The notes under the pieces were generated by a model. The model worked only from the letters and a program-made list of their open reading frames with translations. It was not told where the DNA came from and did not search any database. The position numbers and the translations under genes were made by a program. 64,000 nt of DNA from Aquatica leii (lineage: Eukaryota; Arthropoda; Insecta; Coleoptera; Lampyridae): NCBI GenBank assembly GCA_035610365.1, contig CM069432.1, forward strand, positions 223,098,532-223,162,531, written 5' to 3'. Below are positions 1 through 10,095 of the stretch, piece after piece (position 1 is the first letter of the stretch; each line of letters starts with the position of its first letter).

Positions 1-483
1 CACAGTTTTTATTTAAAAGTTATAAAAACAGAATACTTTTGTAAAAAAACCATTATTTGTTGTTTGCAAGTTGTTTGTATTGAATTCGTACGTAAAATTG
101 TTTCCATAGCAAATGCTTAACATACTTAGATATACAGAATTTATGGAAAATTTGTCCATGTGTAGCTTTGTCTTGATGTCGACAAAATATTAGCAGCTTT
201 TTAAATATAAAGTAGGGTAACATACTTCAAAATTGGATTGCACTGTAAATTGCACAATCAAACGTGTAAATATTAAAATTGGGATTATTTTTGCAATGAT
301 ACCTGACTGACCTGAGCCCAAGCCACTCCCTAAGAAGCAATATCGAGAAATGTCAAACGAAAACCAAGAAAAAAAAAGAATCTTGCATCACAATTATCAT
401 AAATTTAAAACAGTAAACATACATATATGCATTTATCTTGTTTTTTTATTCATGTAATATTTTTAATTGAATGTCGGGTTTGT
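1..483. other. AT-rich sequence, no gene seen
   Basis: No ORF with recognisable homology, no RNA gene and no repeat structure could be supported. The stretch ends where the gypsy-type LTR begins. Confidence 0.5.
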
Positions 484-1048
484 TGTCAGAACGGCTCTTA
501 TATCTATCTATAATTATTTATTATTAAAACTGCACAAACAACTAGAATGTTTGGAAAATATGTGGAACATTTTCGAAATATGGCCGAAATATATAAAAGC
601 GATACAAATGAATTATAGGTCAGTTATTTCAGTAATTCAAAGTCGGCAGTGGTAAAAAGATTATTCAAGTTTAAACAAATAAGCGATTTACGCGTCTCGA
701 GATAAATACAACAAATTAAAAACGTGCGTGACTTTAATGTTAACAAGTGTCAGTGCTTAGATAAATAGAAGTTATCCGCGGACATTATCTTTCGAGTGAT
801 AGTACTATATAAATTAGTGTAAGTGTAGTGTAGTGTACCTTAGATTTAGTTAGTTCAGTTAGTTATAAACGTGTAAATATTTTTAGTATAAATAAATTAG
901 TTTTAAAATTTGTTACATAAAAACTTGTTTATAGAATAACATATCTTCGTTAATTATTCGCAATGTTCTATTGGTGCCACCATTTTTTCTCTTGCCAACT
1001 TAACTTGTTTTTGGCGGCATCCGATTTTATTTGAATTTACCGCCAACA
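484..1048 (-). repeat. Gypsy LTR A (3' LTR in element orientation)
   Basis: Runs from TGTCAGAACG to CGCCAACA. Its last 140 bp align closely with LTR B, and its central part (about 545-915) aligns in reverse complement with 5644-6022. Length 565 bp. Confidence 0.8.
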
Positions 1049-1259
1049 GTTCGGCCATCCTGACGTAAGATTGTCTCAAACTTCGTACATGATTAACTTA
1101 AGATATAACATTTGCATAGTTCAGTAAATAACATAAAACAAATACATAATGAGAATAATGGTATACAAAAAAAATAACTATAGTATCTAAAGAAATTAAA
1201 AATAAGTGGTATTTTTTTACTTATATGAGAATCTTAGTAAGGTCTCATCTGGTCAGGTG

Positions 1260-2090
1260 GAACAATAGCTGTAAAGGGTTTTTGAGTCAACTGAGCTTCA
1301 TCTGAATCCGTCACTACATAACGGGCCAACTCCAAAAAATTTTTTTACTTGAAAGGAGCTTTAAAATTAAGCATCAGTTTTTTGTTTATTCCTACACAAC
1401 ATTTTTGATTAAGACGATATCGCCTTCTTTATATTTTTTAGAACATTTGCGATGTTTATTGTAAATTTTTTCACCTTCTCTTACCATTTTGCTCACGACT
1501 AGCAAACTAGGTGTTGTTTTTTTTTTAACGCGATGATAGGAATTTTTCAACACAAATCCGGCTGCAAACAAGATGTGGGTCCATTTTTCCATACTTGATG
1601 GTACTTTTGCTAACATTGGTACAACAGAGCGATTGCTTTGTTCAACTTGCCCATTTGTTCTAGGGGCGTGAGTGTCTACTAAGATATGTTTTATACCATT
1701 ACTCTTAGTGAACTCTTTAAAATTATTAAAAGACAAACAAGTGCCTCTGTCCGTTATTATACACTTAGGCTTACTGTAATATTTAAAATATTTTTAAGAT
1801 GCTTAAATACTTCAGATGTCTGAGTAGACTTGCATGGGAAGAGATTAATAGGCTCGGTGAAACCGTCAACTAGTACTAAGATGTATTTAAAACCGTAAGA
1901 AATCTTTTTAAAATCACGACAATGGTCCGTGTGTATTTTTTCAAAAGGTAAGTTACCCTTCGAAATAGGATGTAACATTCCTTCTACTTTACCAGTAGTA
2001 AGCAAGTAGAAAATACATTTCAGACATTTGCTTACATAATCTTTAACTCTAGATCGCATGTTAGGAAACTAATACATACGAGAAATAATC
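1260..2090 (-). pseudogene. Gypsy integrase fragment
   Basis: Two overlapping minus-strand reading frames make up a broken retroviral-type integrase, the enzyme that inserts element cDNA into the genome. The segment 1757-2059 carries the core start, with HTDH (first catalytic Asp) and KYILVLVDGFT. The segment just below it has TDRG (second Asp) and HAPRTNGQVEQSNRSV, where NGQVE supplies the catalytic Glu. The C-terminal part (1392-1500) includes KYKEGDIVLIKN, a typical basic tail of gypsy integrases. The frame changes near 1750, so one protein cannot be made. It lies downstream of the RT/RNase H fragments, as expected for Ty3/gypsy rather than copia. Confidence 0.8.
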
Positions 2091-2151
2091 TCGAAAATTT
2101 TATCGTAACCACAATGGCCAATGTCGTCGTGTCTGCATCTTAAAACACTGT

Positions 2152-3330
2152 CTACAATGCTATCGGGTACGTAGAATAATAAGTTACCCTTGTAACAACA
2201 CCATTACGTAACTCGTAATATTGGTTCTCAACTATTCTCAATTGCTCTTTAATTTCTAGGATCTTATGATCCATCGACTGTTTTATAACCAAAACCTGTT
2301 CAAAATTATGATTTTTGACAACGAAAATTTCACCAACTCGACTCAATGCGTGGACATGATTCATTCGTGTACCAGATCTATGAATTACCTCGTAATCGTA
2401 AGATTGTAAAAAGATGACCTTACGGGAAATCCTAGAATGAATGTGTTGCTTTGACAACGTTAACCTGTAGCTATCAGAATCGGTAATGATTGTGAATTTG
2501 ATCGTTACAAAATAAATATGGAACCATTTTATGGCATACGCTATGGCCAAACACTCCAACTCAAAAGAGTGATACTTTGATTCGGCGTCTGTCGTCCGTT
2601 TACTGAAATAAAAAACGCGCTTCCAAATATTGTCACTCTGTCTTTGCAGTAAAATTGCGCCAAAACCAATAGAGCTGGCATCGCAATGAAGCTCTGTTTG
2701 TAAATAAGGTAAATACATAGCAGCAAGTACTGCCGGGGAGGTGAGTTTGCTACGCAAAGTTTTGAACGCTTCTAATTGTTTTTGCTCAAAACGAAATGGC
2801 ACATTCTTTTGAATTAACTCGTACAATGGTTTAGCAATAATTGAAAAGTTTTGGATGAATTTTCAAAGTAGCTACTAAAACCTAAGAATTTATGCACTTC
2901 TTTAGTAGATGTAGGAATCTTATAATCTCCCAAATACGAAACTTCGCTACTAAAAAATGAGTACTTGTCGAATCTGAACCGAAGTTCGTTTTCGGCAACA
3001 ATAGTAAATATTTCCTTCAGAACTGACAAATGTTCGGGTATAGTATCGGTCGCGACAAGCAAATCGTCTAAACATTATTTTGTTTTATTTTAAGAGACCT
3101 TCGAACAAATGGTAGATGTATTTTTAAAAATAACTGGGAGAATTTGTTAGACCAAACGGCATTTTACACAATTCGTATTGACCTAAAGGGGTGATAAAAC
3201 TTGTATATTTTCTTGAGCTCTCCTCTACTTGGACATGGAAAAAGCCATTCAACAGATTTAATATGGTGAAACAAACTTTGTTTCTTAAAGAATCGATAAG
3301 GTCTATCAACGGAGTAGGGAAATAAATATT
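2152..3330 (-). pseudogene. Gypsy reverse transcriptase and RNase H fragments
   Basis: The minus-strand frame 3124-3309 contains the RT finger/palm motif series (VCFTILNLLNGFFHVQVEE, then LCKMPFGLTNSP). Frame 2814-3062 begins at the catalytic box, read as C-L-D-D followed by LLVATD, and continues with FLGFSSYF (thumb). Frame 2152-2826 is RNase H of the gypsy type (ELHCDASSIGFGAILLQR, then SFELECLAIAYAIKWF). The catalytic box has Cys where Tyr is usual. The frames are out of register with each other, so this is a decayed polyprotein. Together the pieces would synthesise element cDNA and degrade the RNA template. Confidence 0.8.
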
Positions 3331-3396
3331 TTTTGTTAAGTATACGGTAATCTATACAAAGTCTTAATTCGTCTCTATTTTTTTGTCAAACAAGTA

Positions 3397-4955
3397 CTAT
3401 AGAACTACAATATTAATATATATTATATCCTTAGCTAAATAATCGTCAAAGATTTGTGTTAACTTAATTTTATCGCAACAAGCTCTGTTTTGAACTAACG
3501 ACTTTATTGGGTTGTAGATTATCCACACAATTGAGCAAGTAGTCATCATAAATTTCATTATCCTTACTAACAGTCTCAAAATCAATGTGTTCGGCAACGT
3601 TAAGCTTAGCGGCTCCTCTCTACATGAATAATAAATGGCCAAGAGTTTGTTACTATAGTATTCAGATGCACCAATACCTTAAGATTTGTTCTCCTAACAA
3701 AAAATCCTAATTTACTAAAAAAATCCCGACCCAAAATACAAGGAATCGACATGCAATCATCTTATACAACATAAAACTTAATATTGCCGGTCTTACATAA
3801 ATCTTTCAAAGTGACTTCAAAATCTATAATGCCTATAATATCTAACTTACTGTTATTAATATCTGTACAGGTTTTTTTGTTTCGATGGGTAAGTCTTTTA
3901 CTTCGTATCTCTCTTTAATCATATAAATTGGGCTACCTGAATCAAGCATACCACTTACTTTAACCTTAAAAACAGTTTAGCTAGCATCTACTAAAACAAA
4001 AGATAAATTAACAGTGTAAGGGCTAATTAAACAAACATCACTTCTGATGTTACTCTCCTGTACTAAATCAGTAGATTGGTTATCGGAAGTACTATCTGCT
4101 GCCTCCTTTGCTAATATGTTTCCTTGGCCTCTTGGTGTCCCTGTACGTGTACGAGATTCTGCAGCTTTATGACCCACTCAACCACAGCTATTTCTTTATC
4201 GCCTTGGCTTTGTACAATTTGGTGTTCTTCTTGATTACAATTAAAACACACTGGTTTTCTTTTTACAAGTTGACTTGCTTTTATAGGAGTCTGTTTAAGA
4301 GTAAAACCGTTTCCGTCGTTGGTTACATTTTTCATAACTGATAGTTCCTCTAGTTTCTTAAAATCTGACATTCTTGCCTGGCTTTGAAGTTGGGGGTTAT
4401 TAAATCCATTTATTAAGTAATGAATTAATTCGATATCGCTTAATTTTGTTTTACTTCCTACGGCTAATTTTTTATAGAAATAGTTTTAAAATGTTTCTTT
4501 TCTCGACCACCGTCTGGTTTTGAATTGTTTAATTAATTGTAGTTTCGACGTGCGTGTAAAAAAGTATTTACTCATTTCTGCTTTTAGTTCTTCCCAAGTC
4601 ATGTCCATATGCTCAGTTTTTGAGCATATAGACATGACTTTGAATGGAACGATTTAGAGATAGAACCATTAAATTTGCTTGTAGTTACTAAACGAATGAC
4701 ATTGTCTGGTACATTATATGTGCTTCCTATTTGATTTATTTTTACCATTTATAAACCGACATAATCGTCTGTTCCGCTGACACTTGGTACTAATGTCGAC
4801 AATTCTTTCACGGAGGAACACTTAGTGAAGAAGGGTTTACTTGTTGAGCCCTAAGTGCGACTTGTACAGCACATTCGATCATATCTGCTACTGTAAACAA
4901 CGTATTCTCTTCTATAACGCTAGTTGTTTTAACGGGGAATTCTTGTCTCGACATT
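3397..4955 (-). pseudogene. Gypsy gag and protease remnant
   Basis: The likely gag start is the minus-strand ATG at 4955 (MSRQEFPVKTTSVIEEN), about 70 bp inside the 5' LTR. An open stretch follows for about 48 codons before stops. Around 4111-4371 a nucleic-acid-binding knuckle begins with CFNCNQEEH, and a protease-like segment (LSFVLVDAS) lies near 3977. Nothing after that is in one frame. The order gag, knuckle, protease and RT fits a gypsy polyprotein. Exact domain borders cannot be set because of many indels. Confidence 0.6.
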
Positions 4956-5000
4956 TCGGAGCACGTGACTAACCTTAAAACTCTTAATCCATTTTTTTCT

Positions 5001-5018
5001 TGGCAATCCCACTTCTGA
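5001..5018 (-). promoter_or_regulatory. Candidate primer-binding site of the gypsy element
   Basis: Just inside the 5' LTR (element orientation) the minus strand reads TCAGAAGTGGGATTGCC. It resembles a complement of a tRNA 3' region in which TTCGAATCCC is followed by the acceptor stem. The priming tRNA was not determined. Confidence 0.4.
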
Positions 5019-5024
5019 GATAGT

Positions 5025-5198
5025 TGTCAGAACGGCTCTTTATTATAATTGATTATTATTGTAACATAAAAACTTATTCATCAAATAACAGATTTTGGTT
5101 AATTATTCGCCATGTTCTATTCATGCCACCATTTTATTATCTTGCCAACTTAACTTATTTTTGGCGGGATCCTATTTTATTTAAATTTACCGCCAACA
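5025..5198 (-). repeat. Gypsy LTR B, internally deleted
   Basis: Shares the first 16 bp and the last roughly 140 bp of LTR A but lacks about 400 bp of its middle, going almost directly from the CAGAACGGCTCTT end to the GTAACATAAAAACTT part. Confidence 0.75.
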
Positions 5199-5643
5199 GA
5201 TTCAAGAATAAGTCAGTGTCAAAAACAAAAAAAGCAAATCTTAATGAAATCCGCTAAGCAAGCAAACATTCTTGAAACGTGTGTAAACAGCACACGTTTG
5301 CGTCGGATCACGAAACTGAGAGTACAATTAACTAGTTGGAACTGGTAAAAAAAACTGAGGTAGGCAGATGTGGATAATCTCCCGGTTTTCTTAGTCGTAA
5401 CATTTTTTCATTTATACATCAAAGCTATTGTTTTTGTTGCATAATTTTTTCAATTTCGTTTTTGTTTGTATTTGTAAACAAATAAAGAAGTAATAGTGTT
5501 AATAACAAATTTTAAAAAAATCCTGTTTACACTACTAGACAACGTAAACATAAAAAACATTCTCAATTTTAATCTCTTAGCACTTTACGCCACTTTCTTA
5601 ATTTAGTATTAAATGATGCTATACTTTCCTTATGTAACATAAT
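5199..5643. other. AT-rich spacer, no gene seen
   Basis: No supported feature between the shortened LTR B and the inverted LTR fragment. It contains only short, low-complexity frames. Confidence 0.4.
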
Positions 5644-6022
5644 ATTGTAACGAATTTTATTATTAAAACTAATTGATTTAAACTACTAAAAAGATTTTTA
5701 CTTATACTAGAAATATGTACACTTTTAAATTAACCGAACTAATTAAATCTAATAATATTTAATAAAAAACACTTACACTAATTTATATCACTTACACGAA
5801 GATAAGATAAAGTCCGCGGATAGCTTCACACACTTGTTTACACTAAAGCCACGTACTTTGTAGATTTATTTATAACACGCGCTAACGACTTATTTATTTA
5901 GACTTGAATAATCTTCTTAACACTGCTGTCTTTGCATTACGGCAATAACTGACCTACAATTTGTTTGTTCCGTATATATACACATTTTGAAAATACTTCT
6001 CGAGTGTTCCATATCTTTCGGT
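5644..6022 (+). repeat. Inverted fragment of a gypsy LTR
   Basis: The reverse complement of this stretch aligns with 545-915 of LTR A. Shared landmarks include TAGGTCAGTTATT, GAAGATTATTCAAGT and TATCCGCGGAC. It is opposite in orientation to the gypsy element next to it and covers the part that LTR B lacks. It is either from another copy or the product of an inversion. Confidence 0.75.
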
Positions 6023-6519
6023 ATACCTTCTAGAAGATGCATAACAACAATTTTGGCACAGATTTTCAGTAATAACTGTCTTATTTCAAATGTAATGTAT
6101 GTAATGGCATATTGTATTGCAAAATTGTATTACCTTTCAAACGGTATATACCTATACCTAACTCGAACGGAATTCGAGATATTTTACACCGTTTGTTTTC
6201 AATAATAAATGTCGATTTTTATTATCGAAGCAGTCTTGATTGCAATAGAGATTTGGATTGTAAGTTTAATGACAGCTTTATAAACAAAAATTAGTAAATT
6301 AAATTAATAATAGACACAACACAGCAAATGTTCAGATTGGCCGCCATTTTGTTAATACACAGACGTATCATTTTCTCAAAAGATTTCTGAAGGTTTAATA
6401 ACATTTAAAGTGTTATTGTTTGGAAAGCATTGCGAATCCAAACATCTTACGTCTGGGGTTCGCGCCGGCCAGTCACATCCATTTATTAGAGTACTTTCTG
6501 TTCCCGAACTCTAATTTAA

Positions 6520-7154
6520 AAATGTGCTGGAGCACCGTCTAATTGTAACCACATTCGCTGTTTAATGTCTATCGGAATATTTTCCAAGAGTTCTGGCCAA
6601 TCATATCGTAAAAATCTTCAAAACATTACACGGTTTAAATATTCAGCAAAAAAGTAAGGCCCTATTATGCGTGTTCCCAAAATTCCAGCCCACACGTTAA
6701 TGCTCCATCTGTGCTGACGATCAAGAGTACAAAGAAACACAGTCAGCCCGATACGTTTTATTGACGTCAAAATCACGTTGGAGACGTCATTAAGACGTGT
6801 TAATGTCGTCGTATGACGTCAGTGTGCTGCCTGGGAAAGAGGATTTTCATCACTTTAGTAGTGAAAATTGTGCCTAATTACTAAGCCATTGTTGTAAAAT
6901 GTAGATTCGGCTGTGAATAGTTGGTATACTTTTTGGTAAGTTACAGCTCTGGATCCACAAAAGGTTTCCAACAATTTTTGTAATACTATCTTGTGTGGAT
7001 GGTTTCGAGCAGGATATTTCTGAGCATAAACTTTTGCCACAAGAAAACAATTTTGTTCGCATTTTTCAATAACCAGAATCATATCAATTCGTTTCTGAAC
7101 AGAATTTGTCTTCACTTTTATACTTTTGAATACTATTTTATCAAATAACAACAC
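6520..7154 (-). pseudogene. Mariner-like transposase remnant with insect HTH domain
   Basis: The frame 6855-7154 resembles the insect helix-turn-helix domain annotated as DUF4817 (spaced residues in ILVIEKCEQNCFLVAKVYAQ then PARNHPH), which precedes DDE domains of mariner-type elements. Nearer the 3' end the minus strand encodes SINVWAGILGT and, at about 6530-6560, QRMWLQLDGAPA, the second-Asp block typical of these transposases (WLQxDGAPxH). The middle of the protein is missing and is replaced by a GACGTC-rich stretch near 6760-6825. The gene would have cut and pasted the element; it is now broken. Confidence 0.7.
6761..6821. repeat. Cluster of GACGTC palindromes
   Basis: TTGACGTCAA (6761-6770), GACGTC (6783-6788) and TGACGTCA (6814-6821), with AAGACGTG and GTCGTCG between them, fall in 61 bp inside the mariner-like remnant. 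The full CRE octamer TGACGTCA occurs twice. Function is not shown. Confidence 0.6.
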
Positions 7155-7457
7155 CTAAACCATTAATATTTTTACACAAACACTTAACCATTCAACAAAA
7201 TAAAATGTTAAACATTAAAATAGTAACAACAGTATTGTAGCCATTTCAAAGTCGCTTTTTTTACATGCTTAGATCTTGAAATTTATTATTAAAAACTGAA
7301 AGTAAACAATCTCGGAAATATCTCGAATTCCGTTTCAGTTAGGTATAGGGAACCTTTGTATTGTTTGAAAGGTAATACAATCTTGCAACACAATATGCCA
7401 TTACATACAGAGTGCGCTATTTAGAATAAGACAGTTATTAGTGAAAATCTGTGTCAA

Positions 7458-8202
7458 AGTTACTGGGACTATTATTAGTTGCGGTCAACTCATTCCTCTT
7501 TCAGTAAGTCAATTTTATTAATTAAGACCTGTAATTTTAGAAATTGTTAGGTTTCTCAAAAACGGTATTTAAGCATATGAATTCTATTGCAACTTGCATT
7601 TATTTTATCCTGAAAATCCAAAAAATAATTAAAATACTGAGTGTTCTATTTAAAAAAACATAACCCTGATATGGATCTTCTTTTATGAACACCCTGTGTA
7701 ATTAAAAATACTTTTGAACTGTGCTCTCAACGATTCTGTATCAACAACAAACTGCTTAGGTATTCTAATTTTTTATCATAATATTGTTTTGCTAGGTTTT
7801 GTTTTTGTAAGACCTTGTAATATATTTTATCTAAGGTTTCCTATTTCGGGCACATTCCTCCTCATATATTTATCAAGAGCGGTACTTTTACATTATCATC
7901 TTCATTTACCTTGCTTGCGGCTAACAAATATATTTCAAATTGCTGCTTAAATTTTTTGAAATTTTCGGTTAGATATCCGTCAAATTTTGTAAGATTCGGT
8001 ACTCCTGATTCCAGTTATTTTGTAACTTCAATTTTAAAATCCTTTCGACTGCACTATGTTTTGTTATTTTTTTATTTATTATTAACTTTACAAAATTTTC
8101 TCTAGACTACTATGGCTATTTCTACTAACAATGTAATTTTAACAAAAACCTATGACAAAAACTAACATATGCTTCTACATTAATTGATGTGTCTCCGAGC
8201 AC
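7458..8202. other. Intergenic AT-rich sequence
   Basis: Short open frames occur (for example 7714-7950) but have no recognisable motifs and look like chance frames in T-rich DNA. Confidence 0.5.
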
Positions 8203-8210
8203 ACCAACAT

Positions 8211-10087
8211 TAGAGATGTGTCGTTCGCAAACGATTCGTTCAAAACGAACAAATCACCGACATGACCCAAAAGATTCGACTCACCGAAGTCGTTCACCAA
8301 GTCTTATTGAATCGGTAAACACGCAAATCTTGAAAATAAAAATCTCTTACATTTGCAGTTCGGGAATTATTTTTCGGTTCGAATCTCAAATTGAATCGGA
8401 ACGGAACATACTTTAATTTAATTCGCAAGCGATTAAAAATTGTTCTGGTATCAAAAAGATACAGTAAATTATTGATTTTAGGCAAATATTTTAGTTAGTA
8501 ATTTTAATAAAAAAAAGTAAAAAACATGTTTCTTGACGAAAAAATAAAAAAGTTTAACAAAGAAATATAACTAAAATTAACAAAGCATTGAAAAATAAAT
8601 GCATTACTTAAAAGTTAAATCGTTTACAAATACAAATTAAAATTTAAAAATAATAATTTGGACACTTTTGTGGGTCTTAATCTGTTTCTTCGTTCACTAA
8701 TTGTTTGTCCGGTTTTAGAAAAAACCCTTTCACTAGGTGTTGATGTTGCAGGTATACAAAAATTATCTTTCATTACCTGAAAGAGTCTAGGGTAGACACT
8801 TGATCTTTTTTTCCATGACTTAAGTGGATTTGCACTTCTTTTTAATAGATGTTCTTGAAGATGTTTATTAACCTCGATTATAACTGCTGCAGTAGGATTT
8901 TTTTCTTAGATTAAATGAGCAATTTTTTTATCAAATTCTTCTTAAATTGAAGTCGATAAAGAGGTTTGTGCGCTTTCTCTTGCGTTGCGAGGGTTTTCTT
9001 CGACTGCTTGTTTATCATCACCCTTATTAGATACCTTAATCTGTGTAGCCAACTTCGTCACTTATTCTTTGGAATTTTCAAAGGCATAATTTTTCGAAAA
9101 CCCTCGTTGGTTTAAAACGTGGAGACATAAACGTAGAGATAGCGAATATATGGTTATCCTCAGTATTTTGAAACCTTGTTGTTACTTTTAATAGAAAACT
9201 TAATTTTATAATTTTTGAAATTGTAACATTTTTTCTGCACTAATTTCTACGGTGATTTCATAAACAAATTTTAATGCTTTCGATGAATGCTGCAGCACAT
9301 TCTACTCTTCGGAACTTAATTGTTCATGCTCGCACTGAATTATAGCCATAGTAGCAACTAGCGTTTCTTTAAATTTAATAATCCTAGTAAACATTTTAAA
9401 CGTAGAGTTCCATCTGGTTTAAAAACCCATTTGCTTTTGAATATCTCTTAATTTTTGTGCAGAGACTGGATTTATCTTGAAATATTGAACTATATTTTTT
9501 ACTTCTTTTTGAGATTCTTGAATAGCTATAAACTTGCTTTTACTATTAGATTCAATAAATCTACAAAGCAAGCCACATGATTTCAGCCACACAATCTTAC
9601 AGACGCTTTCATATTTGCTGCGGGGTGCTACGTACGTATATGTCGAATTAAATTTGTTGTACTTCCACCCTTTGTCGATAGAGATGTAGAACACAATTCA
9701 CATTTCGCTTTTACGTCATTAATTTTGGTAAAATGACGCCAAATAAAGTTGCGATTTATATTTATTTTTGATTTATTTTTATGCTACTCACACTCCTCGA
9801 AAAAAATTGCCAGTTAGCTATTGTATATCGACGAACTGATTACCTTTTTTTGCGAGAATATTATTTTTTATTCTAAAATATTTCATTTTGTTAATCAACA
9901 TTTTGGATTTTTTACTTGTAACTTTGCTTTTCATCGCGATCATAACAGGAAACGAACTGTACCATGTAAGTAATTCACAGCTTCCGTTAGTGGTTTGAGT
10001 CTTTAAGAACGAATCATTACGAACGAATCATTTCAGCAAATCAGTTTGAAAGAATCGATTCTTCAAAAATCGAACATCCCATCGCTA
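8211..10087 (-). mobile_element. hAT transposon with target-site duplication
   Basis: The ends are inverted: TAGAGATGTGTCGTTCG at 8211 and, read on the minus strand from 10087, TAGCGATGGGATGTTCG. Flanking 8-bp repeats are ACCAACAT (8203-8210) and ACCAATAT (10088-10095), one mismatch, matching the 8-bp duplication made by hAT transposases. A hAT transposase remnant is on the minus strand inside. Length 1877 bp. Both termini continue into further fuzzy repeats of the type GAACGAATC. Confidence 0.9.
8640..9710 (-). pseudogene. hAT transposase remnant
   Basis: Minus-strand translation gives RDIQKQMGF, a stop, then TRWNSTFKMF at 9390-9450 (the conserved TRWNST block of hAT enzymes). It ends with CIPATSTPSERVFSK and ERRNRLRP at 8690-8770, the C-terminal hATC dimerisation motif. 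The frame 9419-9694 covers the central part. Several stops and frame changes lie between these blocks, and the N-terminal zinc-finger (BED) part is not evident, so this is a truncated and inactive copy. The family performs cut-and-paste transposition. Confidence 0.8.
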
Positions 10088-10095
10088 ACCAATAT

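Larger units (their letters stand above)
484..5198 (-). mobile_element. Degenerate Ty3/gypsy LTR retrotransposon
   Basis: The two ends share terminal sequence: both begin TGTCAGAACGGCTCTT on the plus strand and both end with ACCGCCAACA, giving TG...CA termini. Between them, on the minus strand, lie fragments of gag (from an ATG near 4955), a CCHC-like knuckle, reverse transcriptase, RNase H and integrase, in Ty3/gypsy order with integrase last. Many stops and frameshifts show that it is dead. The high-coordinate LTR (5' in element orientation) is only 174 bp against 565 bp for the other. No matching target duplication is visible (TTTGT against GATTC), so one end has probably been rearranged. 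Confidence 0.85.
6052..7457 (-). mobile_element. Mariner-like transposon with long inverted arms
   Basis: The left arm (about 6052-6210) and right arm (about 7277-7457) are inverted copies over roughly 150 bp. Shared blocks include ATTTTCAGTAATAACTGTCTT, TATGTAATGGCATATTGT and CTATACCTAACT. Between them are minus-strand pieces of a DDE transposase. A clear TA target duplication could not be fixed. Confidence 0.75.
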
